64,000 nucleotides of DNA from NCBI RefSeq assembly GCF_030219325.1, contig NZ_CP126625.1, positions 2,034,857 through 2,098,856 on the forward strand, read 5' to 3'. The stretch is from Geothrix sp. Lineage in GTDB: Bacteria > Acidobacteriota > Holophagae > Holophagales > Holophagaceae. Position 1 is the stretch's first letter. The number at the start of each line of letters is the position of its first letter. Below, piece after piece: positions 44,771 through 53,747 of the stretch. The translations under genes were made by a program, and so were the position numbers. The notes below the pieces were generated by a model, which was not told the origin of the DNA, ran no database searches, and worked only from the letters and a program-made list of their open reading frames with translations.

Positions 44771-45556
44771 ATGGCCAAGCACATCAATCTCACCCTGCAC
44801 GTGTGGCGGCAGAAGAACACCAAATGCGACGGCAAGTTCGTCGAATACCCCGCCGAAAACATCAGCCCCGACATGTCCTTCCTGGAGATGCTCGATGTGG
44901 TGAACGAGGGCCTCATCCGCAAGGGCGAGGAACCCATCACCTTCGACCACGACTGCCGCGAAGGCATCTGCGGCCAGTGCGGCATGGTCATCAACGGCCG
45001 CCCCCATGGGCCCAAGGAGCGCACCACCACCTGCCAGCTGCACATGCGCAGCTTCAAGGACGGCGAGAGCATCACCCTCGAACCCTGGCGCGCCGAGGCC
45101 TTCCCGGTGCTCAAGGACCTGATGGTGGATCGCGGCGCCTTCGACCGCATCATCGCCGCAGGCGGCTTCATCAGCGCCCCCACGGGGAGCCCGCAGGACG
45201 CCAACGCCCTGCCCATCCCCAAGGAGAACGCCGACCTCGCCATGGATGCCGCCGCCTGCATCGGCTGCGCCGCCTGCGTGGCCGCCTGCCCCAACGCCAG
45301 CGCCATGCTCTTCGTGTCCGCGAAGATCAGCCAGCTGGCGCTGCTGCCCCAGGGCCAGCCCGAGCGCTACATCCGCGTCCGCGACATGGTCGCCCAGATG
45401 GACGCCGAGGAGTTCGGCACCTGCACCAACCACAGCGAGTGCGAAGCCGCCTGCCCCAAGGGCATCAAGATGGAGAACATCGCGCGCATGAACCGCGACT
45501 TCATCAAGGCCAGCCTCACCTACCGTCCCGCCACCAGCGGCGGCGGTGCCGGCTGA
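44771..45556 (+). CDS. sdhB: Succinate dehydrogenase/fumarate reductase iron-sulfur subunit
   Basis: A 261-residue electron-transfer subunit. The [2Fe-2S] ferredoxin domain uses Cys62, Cys67, Cys70 and Cys88 ([12 protein letters not shown] and TTTCQLHM). The C-terminal domain has [17 protein letters not shown] and [17 protein letters not shown] for the [4Fe-4S] and [3Fe-4S] clusters. All expected cysteines are present. GAGGAA precedes the ATG. It is the last gene of sdhCAB and is followed by a strong terminator. Confidence 0.96.
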   Translation: MAKHINLTLHVWRQKNTKCDGKFVEYPAENISPDMSFLEMLDVVNEGLIRKGEEPITFDHDCREGICGQCGMVINGRPHGPKERTTTCQLHMRSFKDGESITLEPWRAEAFPVLKDLMVDRGAFDRIIAAGGFISAPTGSPQDANALPIPKENADLAMDAAACIGCAACVAACPNASAMLFVSAKISQLALLPQGQPERYIRVRDMVAQMDAEEFGTCTNHSECEAACPKGIKMENIARMNRDFIKASLTYRPATSGGGAG

Positions 45557-45578
45557 GCTTGGCCCGATCCACGAAAAC

Positions 45579-45604
45579 GCCCGGCATTCGCCGGGCTTTT
45601 TTTT
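45579..45604 (+). terminator. Rho-independent terminator after sdhCAB
   Basis: A 7-bp GCCCGGC/GCCGGGC stem with loop ATTC and eight T residues. Confidence 0.92.
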
Positions 45605-45638
45605 GGCTCTTCCGGGACATCAGGGACACGAGAAAACC

Positions 45639-45751
45639 AACCGCGAATGACGCGAATCGCCCTTCGGGCGCGCGAATGGTGAATGGGCATTCCCCGGGCA
45701 CGGGGCGGCTAAGCCTCTGCGTCTTCGCGCCCATTCGCGTCATTTGCGGTT
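45639..45751. repeat. GCGAAT-type intergenic inverted repeat overlapping the 3' end of cca
   Basis: Arms 45639-45657 and 45733-45751 match at 18 of 19 positions as inverted repeats and contain spaced GCGAAT units (GCGAATGACGCGAAT, then more GCGAAT at 45674). This style of degenerate spaced repeat is known as a dispersed intergenic element in several phyla. The right arm contains the last codons and stop of the cca gene (AACCGCAAATGA reads Asn-Arg-Lys-stop on the minus strand). Confidence 0.75.
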
Positions 45752-47098
45752 GCTTGGCAGTTCCCTTTTCACGAGTTCCGCCAGCCCCACGGTCGTGTTG
45801 GCTGCCGGGTCGTCCAGCACGGCTTCCAGGAGCCGCTTCTGCAGCTCTCCCAGCCATGGACCGCCGGGGCGGCCTGCCAAGGCCATCAGGGCGGCGCCAT
45901 CCAGGGCAAGGTCTCGCACGCTGAGGGGCGGCCGCGCCGCGAGCAGGGCCTCCAGCCGGGCCATCAGGGCCTGGTGCTCCGCCTGTCGCAGGTCCCAATC
46001 CAGGCCCTTGGCCCGCTGGTCCGCCACCCGGAAGGCAGCCCACCGCCCCAGCTCCAGCCCATCGGCGTCCAGCCGCCCCAGCAGTCGCCGGCAGGCGGCA
46101 TCGCCCCAGGCTCCGGTGGGGTGGGTGCCGTGATGGCGGATGAGGGCCAAGGCCGCCTTGCGCAGGGCATGGCTGGCCTTCAACCGCTCGAAGATCCCCT
46201 CGGCGAGTTCCAGGGACCTGGCCTCGTGGCCGTAGAAATGGACCTCGCCATCGGCCCCGACGCTGCGCGCGCCGGGTTTGCCTGCGTCATGCAGCAGGGC
46301 CGCCCAGCGCTGGAACGGCTCGGCCGGCACGAAGCGGACCACCTCCAGGGTGTGGCGCCAGACGTCGTGGGCATGGTGGCGGTTCTGGCCGCAGCCCACC
46401 ATGGCCCGCAGCTCCGGCAGCCACAGATCCAGAAGCCTGCTCTCCGCCAGGAGCGCCAGGCCCCGCTGGGGCTCGAGGCCCCGCAGCAGTTTGTCCAGCT
46501 CCACGAAGACGCGCTCCACGGCCACCTTGCGGGCCACCTCCAGCCGCTCGGGGATGGCCGCCAGGGTGGCAGGCTCCACCTCGAAGCCCAGCTGGGCGGC
46601 GAAGCGGCAGGCCCGCAGGGGACGGAGCCCATCCTCGGCGAAACGCTTCAGGGGATCCCCCACCGCCCGGATCACCCCCGCCTTCAGGTCCCCCCGGCCG
46701 CCGAAGGGATCCACGAGGTCACCACCGCCCACCGGCAGGGCCATGGCATTGATGGTGAAGTCCCGCCTCGACAGATCCTCCGTCAGGTCGACTCCGAGCC
46801 GCACCGATTCCGGCCGCCGACCGTCCAGGTAGTCTCCGTCGCTGCGGAAGGTGGTCACCTCCACGGGGCGGTCCTCCAGGATCACCGTCACCGTGCCGTG
46901 CTGCAGCCCCGTGGGGATCACCTTCATGCCGGCGGCCTGGGCCCGCGCCATCACGGTCCGGGGCAGCAGCCGCGTGGCCAGATCCCAGTCGGCGTGGGGC
47001 CGGCCGAGCAGCTCATCCCGGACCGCGCCACCCACGACCACCAGCTCCGCCCCGGGGCCCAGGGCCTCCTGGAGGCGCAGCAGCGGCGGCCAGGTCAA
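45740..47098 (-). CDS. cca: CCA tRNA nucleotidyltransferase with HD domain
   Basis: A 452-residue class II nucleotidyltransferase that adds or repairs the 3' CCA of tRNAs. Motifs: VVGGAVRDELLGRPHADWDL with catalytic Asp37 and Asp39, DLSRRDFTINAMAL, DPFGGRGDLKAGVIRAVGDP, RFAEDGLRPLRACRFAAQLG and an HD-type segment WAALLHDAGKPGARS. The HD domain suggests added phosphatase or phosphodiesterase activity. I use a TTG start at 47098: it overlaps the GNAT stop (TTGA), has GAGG upstream, and the sequence before it is the GNAT gene. No ATG exists in this position. The last codons come from an intergenic repeat arm. Confidence 0.9.
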   Translation of the reverse strand: MTWPPLLRLQEALGPGAELVVVGGAVRDELLGRPHADWDLATRLLPRTVMARAQAAGMKVIPTGLQHGTVTVILEDRPVEVTTFRSDGDYLDGRRPESVRLGVDLTEDLSRRDFTINAMALPVGGGDLVDPFGGRGDLKAGVIRAVGDPLKRFAEDGLRPLRACRFAAQLGFEVEPATLAAIPERLEVARKVAVERVFVELDKLLRGLEPQRGLALLAESRLLDLWLPELRAMVGCGQNRHHAHDVWRHTLEVVRFVPAEPFQRWAALLHDAGKPGARSVGADGEVHFYGHEARSLELAEGIFERLKASHALRKAALALIRHHGTHPTGAWGDAACRRLLGRLDADGLELGRWAAFRVADQRAKGLDWDLRQAEHQALMARLEALLAARPPLSVRDLALDGAALMALAGRPGGPWLGELQKRLLEAVLDDPAANTTVGLAELVKRELPSNRK

Positions 47099-47577
47099 TC
47101 CGCACCCTCGGCGAGGCGGGCCAGGGCCCTGCCCTCCACCCGGCAGGTGAGCCAGGACCGCATGATCTTCGCGCCATGGGCCTCGTAGAACTCGATGGCT
47201 GGCGTGTTCCAGTCCAGCACCTGCCAGACGAAGCGGGTCCAGCCCCCCTTCACCGCGAGGGCCGCCAGGTGCTTCAGCAGGGCCTTGCCGATGCCGTGGC
47301 CCCGGAAGGCCGGGCGCACGAAGAGGTCCTCCAGGTAGATCCCGGGCTTGCCCTCCCAGGTGCTGAAGTTCAGGAACCAGAGGCAGAAGCCGGCGGGCTG
47401 ACCCGCCCACTCGGCCATGGTCACCTTGACCAGGGGGTGCTCGGAGAAGGCGTGCCGGAGGATGTCGGCCTCGGTGGCAATGGCCGCCTCCGGATCCCGT
47501 TCGTACTCCGCCAGTTCGCGGATGTACTGCAGGATCAGGGGGGCATCGGCGGGCACGGCGGGACGGAGGATCAGCAT
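47095..47577 (-). CDS. GNAT-family N-acetyltransferase
   Basis: A 160-residue acetyl-CoA-dependent acetyltransferase. LILRPAVPADAPLILQYIRE starts the fold, YLEDLFVRPAFRGHGIGKAL (84-103) is motif A with the RGHGIG pyrophosphate loop, and WQVLDWNTPAIEFYEAHGA is motif B. The sequence most resembles SSAT/diamine acetyltransferase-like members (LAEYERDPEA near the N terminus), so polyamines or thialysine are possible substrates. It overlaps cca by 4 bp and is divergent from the E1-alpha gene across only 17 bp, with a TAGCAT hexamer 6 nt before its ATG (leaderless geometry). Confidence 0.92.
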   Translation of the reverse strand: MLILRPAVPADAPLILQYIRELAEYERDPEAAIATEADILRHAFSEHPLVKVTMAEWAGQPAGFCLWFLNFSTWEGKPGIYLEDLFVRPAFRGHGIGKALLKHLAALAVKGGWTRFVWQVLDWNTPAIEFYEAHGAKIMRSWLTCRVEGRALARLAEGAD

Positions 47578-47582
47578 GGGTC

Positions 47583-47589
47583 TATGCTA
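47583..47589. promoter_or_regulatory. Overlapping divergent -10 elements of the GNAT and E1-alpha genes
   Basis: TATGCT (47583-47588, plus strand) is followed by 6 nt and the E1-alpha ATG at 47595. TAGCAT (47589-47584, minus strand) is followed by 6 nt and the GNAT ATG at 47577. The whole divergent gap is 17 bp, so the hexamers overlap, both transcripts would be leaderless, and the two promoters should exclude each other. Confidence 0.5.
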
Positions 47590-47594
47590 ACCCG

Positions 47595-48533
47595 ATGGAC
47601 CAAGACACCGCCCTGCGCCTGTACGAGGCCATGCTGCTCACCCGCCTGACCGAGGAACGCCTGGTGAAGCTCTTCCGCCAGGGGCACACCCTCGGCAGCG
47701 TGTACCGCAGCCTGGGCCAGGAGGCCACCGCCTGCGCCACCGCCATGGCCCTGGGACCCGAGGACGTCATCGCCCCCCTCATCCGCAACCTGGGCTCGAT
47801 GTTCGTCCGCGGGGTCACCCCCCGAGAGATCTTCCTTCAGTATCTGGGCCGCGCCCCCGGCCCCACCGGCGGACGCGAGCACAACAACCATTTCGGGTCC
47901 GTGGAGCGGGGCATCATCGCCCCCACCTCCATGCTCGGGGCCCTCATTCCGGTGATGGCTGGCGTGGCCCTCTCCTTCCGGCAGAAGGGCGAGCGGCGGG
48001 TGGCCATGACCTGGATCGGGGATGGCGGGAGCTCCACCGGCGCCTTCTACGAGGGCCTGAACTTCGCCGTGGTGCAGAAGCTGCCTCTCATCGTGGTGGG
48101 CGAATCCAACGGCTACGCCTTCTCCACGCCTCCGGACCGGCAGATGGCCGGCCGCATGTCCCAGCGCTCCCAGGGGGCCTTCACCCTGACCGTGGACGGC
48201 AATGACGCCGCGGCGGTCTACGAAGCCACCGCCCAGGCCCGGCAGCGCTGCCTCGAGGGCAAGGGCCCCGCCTTCCTGGTCTGCGAGACCTTCCGCCGGG
48301 CGGGTCATGCCGAACACGACGACCAGCGCTACGTGGATCCGGCGGTCCTGGCCGAATGGACCGCCAAGGATCCCCTGCCCCGCTTCGAAGCCTGGATGGG
48401 CCTGCGGGGCTGGACCCTGGATCCCAGCCTCGCCAGCCGACTGGAGGCCAAGCTCCTGGCGACCGCCGAAACCGCGCTGGAGGCCCCCTGGCCCGACCCG
48501 GGCACCCTGGCGCAGGGAGTGCACTCGAGCTGA
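47595..48533 (+). CDS. Thiamine-diphosphate-dependent 2-oxoacid dehydrogenase E1 alpha-type subunit, orphan
   Basis: A 312-residue E1-alpha-like protein of the pyruvate/acetoin/branched-chain 2-oxoacid dehydrogenase group. GRAPGPTGGREHNNHFG and APTSMLGALIPVMAGVALSF contact ThDP and the lid; GDGGSSTGAFYEGLNFAVVQ with GESN (142-172) is the ThDP-binding GDG...N motif; RRAGHAEHDDQRYVDP replaces the usual RxxGHSxxDD phosphorylation loop. E1-alpha works as alpha2-beta2 with E1-beta, E2 and E3, but none of those genes is adjacent: the next gene is a chemoreceptor. The beta subunit must be encoded elsewhere, or this protein has another role. Leaderless-type start. Confidence 0.9.
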   Translation: MDQDTALRLYEAMLLTRLTEERLVKLFRQGHTLGSVYRSLGQEATACATAMALGPEDVIAPLIRNLGSMFVRGVTPREIFLQYLGRAPGPTGGREHNNHFGSVERGIIAPTSMLGALIPVMAGVALSFRQKGERRVAMTWIGDGGSSTGAFYEGLNFAVVQKLPLIVVGESNGYAFSTPPDRQMAGRMSQRSQGAFTLTVDGNDAAAVYEATAQARQRCLEGKGPAFLVCETFRRAGHAEHDDQRYVDPAVLAEWTAKDPLPRFEAWMGLRGWTLDPSLASRLEAKLLATAETALEAPWPDPGTLAQGVHSS

Positions 48534-48592
48534 TGATCAAGATTAAGCCGCCCTTCGCCCCCCCCCGATAAGGGCTCATTACGGGGTGGTTC

Positions 48593-50191
48593 ATGAGCAT
48601 CGGAAAAGTTCTCGACGATCTGCGCATGCGGGGAAAGTTCAATCTGCTCCTCGCCATCCAGACCCTGGCCCTGATCCTGGTGGGCGGGCTGGGCTGGGCC
48701 TCGGTCAACAACCTGCAGCAGGGACAGAAGGACCTCGCCTCGAACCTCTCCAAAACCGTCATCCTGTCCCGGGTGCTCAACGGCATGAACGTGTTCCGCA
48801 CGGTCCACGTCAGCATGATCGGCGGCTCGGCGGACCCCGCCTACGTCACCATGCGGCAGGGCGTGATGAAGAAGTACGGGGAGGGGCTCGAGAAGGATCT
48901 GGCTGACGCCAAGGCCCTGACCTGGTCCCCGGATGACCGGGCGGTCCTCGATGAGGCCATCGAGGCCTTCCGCAAGTACGACGCCGGGTTCCCCGCCCTG
49001 CTGGCCCAGGCCCAGGCGGACCGTTCGGCCCAGGCCACCTCCCGCCTGATGGAAGGCAACGTGGAGACCATGCGCGTCGCCCGCGACCGCGTGCTGAAGC
49101 TCCAGAAGGCCGCCGAAACCGCCGCGGAGAAGGCCATCAAGGAAGACCAGGCCCAGTCGGCCACCGCGAAGGCCTGGATCGCCGGCCTCGGCCTGGCCGC
49201 CGTCCTGGCGGGCGCCCTCCTGAGCCGGACCATCGGCTCGAGGGTGGGCCGGAAGGCCCACGACATCGAGGTGATCATGGGCGCGGTGGCCAAGGGCGAT
49301 CTGACCCAGACACCCAAGGTCCACGGCAAGGACGAGCTGGCCCAGGTGGCCTCCGGGCTCTCGCAGGTCATCCAGGGCCTGCGCTCGGACATCCAGGCCA
49401 TCGCCCAGTCCGCGGAGGGCACCGCCTCCAGCGCCACCGAGCTCTCCGCCACGACGGAGCAGGTCAACCGTACCACCGAAGAGCTCCGCCGCAGCACGGA
49501 GCAGGAACGCCTGGCCATGGAGCGGTCCTCCGCCGCCCTGGAGGAGATGAACGCCAACATCCAGCAGGTGAAGCAGAGCACCCTGCGCGCCGAGGAACTG
49601 GCCGCCCGGTCCCAGGAGGCAGGCCAGCAGGGACTGACGGCCGTCAAGGACACGGGCCGCGCCATGGAGGCCATCGAGGAGAGCTCCTCCAAGGTGAACC
49701 GGATCATCACGGTGATCACGGACATCGCCCGCCAGACCAACCTCCTGTCCCTGAACGCCGCCATCGAGGCGGCCAAGGCCGGGGCCATGGGCAAGGGTTT
49801 CGCCGTGGTGGCCGAGGAGGTCCGGAAGCTGGCCGAGCGCAGCGGCACCGCGGCCAAGGAGATCACGGCGCTCATCCAGGAGAGCACCGACCGCGTGGGC
49901 CTCGGTACCGAATCCGTCAAGGAGGCCTCCCGGAGCCTGGAGCGCATCGAGGGCCACGTGCGGGAGAACGCCGGCCAGCTGAAGGAGATCGCCAACGCCA
50001 TGGACGAGCAGGGCCGCGCCAGTGAAGAGGTGGTCCAGGCCATGGAATCCGCCACCCAGATGGTGGAGCGCAACGCCTCGGCGGCCACCCAGCTCTCCGC
50101 CACGGTGCAGGAGACGGCCCGGACGACGGAGGAGCTGGCTGGTTTAGCCAATCAGTTGCAGGCACTTACGCGTCGCTTCAAGCTTTCATGA
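48593..50191 (+). CDS. Methyl-accepting chemotaxis protein
   Basis: A 532-residue chemoreceptor. TM1 lies at about 15-37 ([20 protein letters not shown]), a helical periplasmic ligand domain of the four-helix-bundle type at about 38-192, and TM2 at about 193-213 ([17 protein letters not shown]). Then come a HAMP linker (about 214-268, [20 protein letters not shown]) and a long coiled-coil signalling domain. The hairpin tip that docks CheA/CheW is [19 protein letters not shown] with [19 protein letters not shown], slightly altered from the usual AARAGEQG. Likely methylation sites lie on both sides. There is no C-terminal CheR-binding pentapeptide. No che genes are adjacent. Confidence 0.95.
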   Translation: MSIGKVLDDLRMRGKFNLLLAIQTLALILVGGLGWASVNNLQQGQKDLASNLSKTVILSRVLNGMNVFRTVHVSMIGGSADPAYVTMRQGVMKKYGEGLEKDLADAKALTWSPDDRAVLDEAIEAFRKYDAGFPALLAQAQADRSAQATSRLMEGNVETMRVARDRVLKLQKAAETAAEKAIKEDQAQSATAKAWIAGLGLAAVLAGALLSRTIGSRVGRKAHDIEVIMGAVAKGDLTQTPKVHGKDELAQVASGLSQVIQGLRSDIQAIAQSAEGTASSATELSATTEQVNRTTEELRRSTEQERLAMERSSAALEEMNANIQQVKQSTLRAEELAARSQEAGQQGLTAVKDTGRAMEAIEESSSKVNRIITVITDIARQTNLLSLNAAIEAAKAGAMGKGFAVVAEEVRKLAERSGTAAKEITALIQESTDRVGLGTESVKEASRSLERIEGHVRENAGQLKEIANAMDEQGRASEEVVQAMESATQMVERNASAATQLSATVQETARTTEELAGLANQLQALTRRFKLS

Positions 50192-50264
50192 CGACCACAA
50201 TATCGACAATGCGGCATTGGTCACGTGGTCAGACCGGTAGACTACTCCTGTCATGGGGGAAATC

Positions 50265-51434
50265 GTGTTCGTTCTCGTTCTGAATGCCGGCTCGTCGAGC
50301 CTCAAGTTCAATCTCTTCGACATGGGGAAGGAGACGTCCATCGCCGAGGGCATGGCGGAGCGCATCGGCCTGGCCGACGGCAACCTGACCTTCACCTTCG
50401 AGAACGACAAGCACAGGGAGGCCCTGCCCCTTCCCACCCACCGCGAGGCCCTGAACGCGATCATCGAGCGCCTGAAGGCCGTGGTCCTCCACGACACCCC
50501 GATCCACGCCGTGGGTCACCGGGTGGTCCACGGGGGGCCGAAGTACGGTGACTCCCTGATCGTGACCGACGAGGTGCTCGCCGACATCGACACCTTCGCG
50601 ATGTACGCGCCCCTCCACAACCCCGCCAACGCCCTGGGCATCCGCGTGGCCCGGGAGGCCTTCCCCGACGTGCCGCACGTCGCGGTCTTCGATACGGCCT
50701 TCCACCACAACATCCCCGACCACGCCCGCACCTACGGCATCCCCTACGAGCTGAGCCAGAAGTACGGCATCCGCCGCTATGGCTTCCACGGGTCCAGCCA
50801 CTCCTACGTGGCCGCCCGCACCGCCATCCTGCTCTGCCGCCCCCTCCGCGCCCTCAAGATCGTCACCTGCCACATCGGCAACGGAACCAGCATCTGCGCC
50901 GTCCACAACGGCCGGAGCGTGGACACCAGCATGGGCATGACCCCCCTCCAGGGCGTCATCATGGGCACCCGCTGCGGCACCATCGACCCCAGCGTCGTGG
51001 AGATGCTCATGGAATACGAGCACCTCGACTACAACGGCATCACCGACCTGCTGAACAAGAAGTCGGGTCTGCTGGGCATCTCCGGCGTCTCCTCAGACTT
51101 CCGGGAGATCGAACTGGCCGCCGATGCCGGCAACGACCGGGCCCGCCTCGCCCGCGACCTCCTGACCTACAACGTGCGCCAGTACATCGGCGCCTACGCG
51201 ACGGTCCTCGATGGCGTGGACGCCATCACCTTCACGGCGGGCATCGGCACCCACAGCACCTTCGTCCGGGCCAAGGTCTGCAGCAAGCTCAGCTTCCTGG
51301 GCGTGAAGCTCGACCCCGAAGCCAACGAGCACGGCACCGGTGAGCGCATCATCAGCACGCCGGATTCCCGCGTGGTGGTGACGGTCGTCCCCACCAACGA
51401 GGAGCTGATGATCGCCCGGGAGACCGTGCGGTAG
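50265..51434 (+). CDS. ackA: Acetate kinase
   Basis: Interconverts acetate plus ATP and acetyl phosphate plus ADP. The N terminus FVLVLNAGSSSLKFNLF is the first phosphate-binding motif; GHRVVHGGPKYGDSLIV, FDTAFHHNIPDHARTYGIPY, YGFHGSSHSYVAARTA, CHIGNGTSICAVHNGRSVDT, DTSMGMTPLQGVIMGTRCG, AITFTAGIGTHS and PTNEELMIARET follow. An ATG at 50253 is in frame, but the GTG at 50265 has GGGGGA just upstream and gives the usual family N terminus, so I prefer it (389 aa). TAGACT at 50238-50243 is a possible -10. pta is not adjacent. Confidence 0.95.
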   Translation: MFVLVLNAGSSSLKFNLFDMGKETSIAEGMAERIGLADGNLTFTFENDKHREALPLPTHREALNAIIERLKAVVLHDTPIHAVGHRVVHGGPKYGDSLIVTDEVLADIDTFAMYAPLHNPANALGIRVAREAFPDVPHVAVFDTAFHHNIPDHARTYGIPYELSQKYGIRRYGFHGSSHSYVAARTAILLCRPLRALKIVTCHIGNGTSICAVHNGRSVDTSMGMTPLQGVIMGTRCGTIDPSVVEMLMEYEHLDYNGITDLLNKKSGLLGISGVSSDFREIELAADAGNDRARLARDLLTYNVRQYIGAYATVLDGVDAITFTAGIGTHSTFVRAKVCSKLSFLGVKLDPEANEHGTGERIISTPDSRVVVTVVPTNEELMIARETVR

Positions 51435-51452
51435 GATTTTCCCACTCACGAA

Positions 51453-51480
51453 AAGCGGCCCCCAGTCGGGGGCCGCTTCC
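51453..51480 (+). terminator. Hairpin after ackA
   Basis: A perfect 11-bp stem AAGCGGCCCCC/GGGGGCCGCTT with loop AGTC. The tail is only TTCC, so it is a weak intrinsic terminator. Confidence 0.7.
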
Positions 51481-51647
51481 ATCTGACCCCAATGCTGGCC
51501 GTTCCCCGGTTCCAGGCCGGGACTGGCCGATGCGAGGGGGCCGGTGGCCGAATCCCGGGCGGGGCCGCCTCTAAACGGCATCAGACTCTGTCCCGTAGTC
51601 TTCACATCATCCCGGCAAGTCCGGCGTCTTTCCCATCTGGGGGTTCC

Positions 51648-52868
51648 ATGCAGAAGCGATGGGTCATCCTGTCCGTGGCCGGCGCGGCCGTGGCGGCTGG
51701 TATGTTCTTCACTTTGAAGGGCAGCGACGGCAAGTCCAAAAAGGCCGAGGCCAACACCCCCTTCCGCCTGGGCAAGGTCCAGGCCGAGGATCTGCAGGTG
51801 AGCGTCCGCGAAGTGGGCGTGGTGGACCCCCTCACCAAGGTGGACGTCAAATCCACGGTATCCGGGCGCATCGTCGGGCTGAAGGTCCGCGAAGGAGCCC
51901 TGGTGAGGGCCGGGGAGATGCTCGCCGAGGTCGAGCCGGACGTGAACCAGGCCCAGACCCTCTCGGACGTCCAGGGCAGCGTGTCCCAGGCGCGGGTGAG
52001 CTTCAAGAACGCCGAGCGGGATTTCAACCAGCAGGCGGAGCTGTTCAAGGCCGGACTCATCTCCGACCAGACCTTCCGCGGGGCGAGGACCGCCCGCGAC
52101 CTGGCCGAGGAGGCCTACAAGAGCGCCCAGACCCGCTACCAGATCGTCGAGGACCGGGGCATTCCCATCAGCGGCAACGCCTCCACCCAGCTGGCCCGCG
52201 TGACGGCCCCCATGAATGGCGTGGTCATCAAGAAGGGCGTGGAACTGGGTGACACCATCACCTCCGGCGTCAGCTCCTTCAACGCCGGCACCGTGGTCTT
52301 CACCGTGGCGGACCTGAAGTCGCTCATCGTGAAGGTGAACCTCAACGAGGTGGACATCGCCAAGGTCAGAGTCGGACAGCCCGTCCGCATCACCCTGGAC
52401 GCCTACCCCCAGCGGGCCTTCACCGGCAAAGTGCGCTTCGTGGCACCGGCCGCCGACCTGGTGGAAAAGATCAAGGTCTTCAAGGTGGAGGTCGCCCTGG
52501 ACGAGCTCACCGACGACTTCAAAACCGGCATGAGCGCCAATGTGGAGATCCTGGGCGAGAAGCGGGACAAGGCCGTGAGCGTGCCCCTGGAGGCCCTGCA
52601 GCGCCGGGATGGCCAGACCGTGGTGTACCGGCTGAAGGAGAACCTCCCGCCCCAGGACATCGCCAAGGCCAAGGACGGGCTCACGGGACGCGGCAAGTTC
52701 ATCTGGCTGGCCGACCACTGGAAGGAATACTTCGACGTCGTCTCCGTCAAGGCCGGCATCGCCACCCTGGAGCGCGTGGAGATCCTCTCGGGCCTCAAGG
52801 CCAACGACCAGGTCAGCCTGGAAGATCCCAGCAAGAAGAAGGTCGAGAAGGACGATGAGAACAATTGA
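51648..52868 (+). CDS. MacA/HlyD-type periplasmic adaptor of an ABC exporter
   Basis: A 406-residue membrane-fusion protein. One N-terminal membrane anchor (MQKRWVILSVAGAAVAAGMF) is followed by a half lipoyl motif VDVKSTVSGRIVGLKVREGA, an alpha-helical hairpin (about 95-160), the second lipoyl half VTAPMNGVVIKKGVELGDTI, a beta-barrel (VGQPVRITLDAYPQRAFTGK) and a C-terminal membrane-proximal domain. It links an inner-membrane pump to a TolC-type channel; the genes for an ATPase and two FtsX/MacB-type permeases follow. The frame is open 52 codons upstream, but TGGGGG and the anchor helix favour this ATG. Substrates of MacAB-like pumps include macrolides, lipopeptides and heme precursors; none is implied here. 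Confidence 0.92.
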   Translation: MQKRWVILSVAGAAVAAGMFFTLKGSDGKSKKAEANTPFRLGKVQAEDLQVSVREVGVVDPLTKVDVKSTVSGRIVGLKVREGALVRAGEMLAEVEPDVNQAQTLSDVQGSVSQARVSFKNAERDFNQQAELFKAGLISDQTFRGARTARDLAEEAYKSAQTRYQIVEDRGIPISGNASTQLARVTAPMNGVVIKKGVELGDTITSGVSSFNAGTVVFTVADLKSLIVKVNLNEVDIAKVRVGQPVRITLDAYPQRAFTGKVRFVAPAADLVEKIKVFKVEVALDELTDDFKTGMSANVEILGEKRDKAVSVPLEALQRRDGQTVVYRLKENLPPQDIAKAKDGLTGRGKFIWLADHWKEYFDVVSVKAGIATLERVEILSGLKANDQVSLEDPSKKKVEKDDENN

Positions 52869-52875
52869 TGCCCCA

Positions 52876-52916
52876 TGGGGGGACCGCCTGCTCGCTCTGC
52901 TCGCGATGTCCCCCCA
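52876..52916. repeat. REP-like hairpin between adaptor and ATPase genes
   Basis: A 9-bp perfect stem (TGGGGGGAC/GTCCCCCCA, 52876-52884 and 52908-52916) encloses GCCTGCTCGCTCTGCTCGCG. It starts 7 bp after the adaptor stop. The GCCTGCTC...GCGA core with flanking CCCACA-like sequence recurs in the second intergenic gap of this operon (around 55058-55075). Confidence 0.6.
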
Positions 52917-52979
52917 CACCCCCGCCCTTCGGTCGGCATCCGCCTCCCTCAGTGCCATTGCTCCCTCAAGGGATGTCCC

Positions 52980-53747
52980 ATGAACCCCATCATCCAGACC
53001 GAGGCGCTCACCAAGGTCTACGGCGCCAACGGCGCGGCGGTACATGCCCTGCGCGGCATCGACCTCACCGTCGAGAAGGGCGAGTTCGTGGCCCTCATCG
53101 GCCCCTCGGGCTCCGGCAAGTCCACCCTCATGGCCATCCTGGGCTGCCTGGACCTGCCCACCGAGGGCACCTACACGCTGGATGGCCGCCAGGTCCAGGG
53201 ACTGTCCGGAGGCGAGCTGGCGCGCATCCGCAACGAGAAGGTCGGTTTCGTCTTCCAAAGCTACAACCTGCTTCCCAAGGCCAGCATCGTCCGCAACGTG
53301 GAACTGCCCATGCTCTATGCGGGCGTCGGCCGCAGGGAACGCCGTGAGCGGGCCTTGGCCCTGCTCGAGAAGGTGGGCATCGCCGACAAGGCGGACAAGC
53401 TGCCGGCGACGCTCTCCGGGGGCCAGAAGCAGCGCGTGGCCGTGGCCCGGGCACTGGCCAACGAGCCGGCCCTGCTGCTGGCGGACGAGCCCACGGGCGC
53501 CCTCGACTCGAAAACCGGCGCCGAAGTGCTCGACCTCTTCCGCGAGCTGCACAGCCAGGGCAACACCCTGCTCCTGGTCACCCACGACCCTTCCATCGCC
53601 GCCCTCGCGGAGCGTCGCGTCGAGATTCGCGACGGACTGATCGCGGTGGCCGGCGAAGCCGTGATGGGTGGCGAGAGGGAGGACTCGATGTCCTCCCACG
53701 AGCCGGGCACCCATCCGGCTGAGCATCACCTCGGAGTGGGTCGATGA
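52980..53747 (+). CDS. MacB/LolD-type ABC transporter ATP-binding protein
   Basis: A 255-residue nucleotide-binding subunit. Walker A is GPSGSGKST, the Q-loop [10 protein letters not shown], the signature [15 protein letters not shown], Walker [14 protein letters not shown], and the H-loop [27 protein letters not shown] is characteristic of the MacB/LolD/FtsE branch. It powers the two permeases that follow; its stop overlaps the start of permease 1 by ATGA. The last 30 residues ([20 protein letters not shown]) extend beyond the usual domain. The frame is open 35 codons upstream; AAGGGA and the alignment start favour this ATG. Confidence 0.95.
   Translation: MNPIIQTEALTKVYGANGAAVHALRGIDLTVEKGEFVALIGPSGSGKSTLMAILGCLDLPTEGTYTLDGRQVQGLSGGELARIRNEKVGFVFQSYNLLPKASIVRNVELPMLYAGVGRRERRERALALLEKVGIADKADKLPATLSGGQKQRVAVARALANEPALLLADEPTGALDSKTGAEVLDLFRELHSQGNTLLLVTHDPSIAALAERRVEIRDGLIAVAGEAVMGGEREDSMSSHEPGTHPAEHHLGVGR

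Noticed and set aside
47099-47410. A 104-residue N-terminal extension of the CCA-adding enzyme
   Set aside because: The open frame continues upstream only as a shadow of the GNAT gene; the nucleotidyltransferase fold begins right after the TTG start.
52869-52979. A promoter for the ATPase gene in the gap after the adaptor
   Set aside because: I found no acceptable -10/-35 pair; the gap is filled mainly by the REP-like hairpin, and the gene order argues for one operon.
51093-53729. An 878-codon minus-strand frame opposite ackA, macA-like and ATPase genes
   Set aside because: It spans three well-supported plus-strand genes and their gaps, with the same low-complexity shadow composition.
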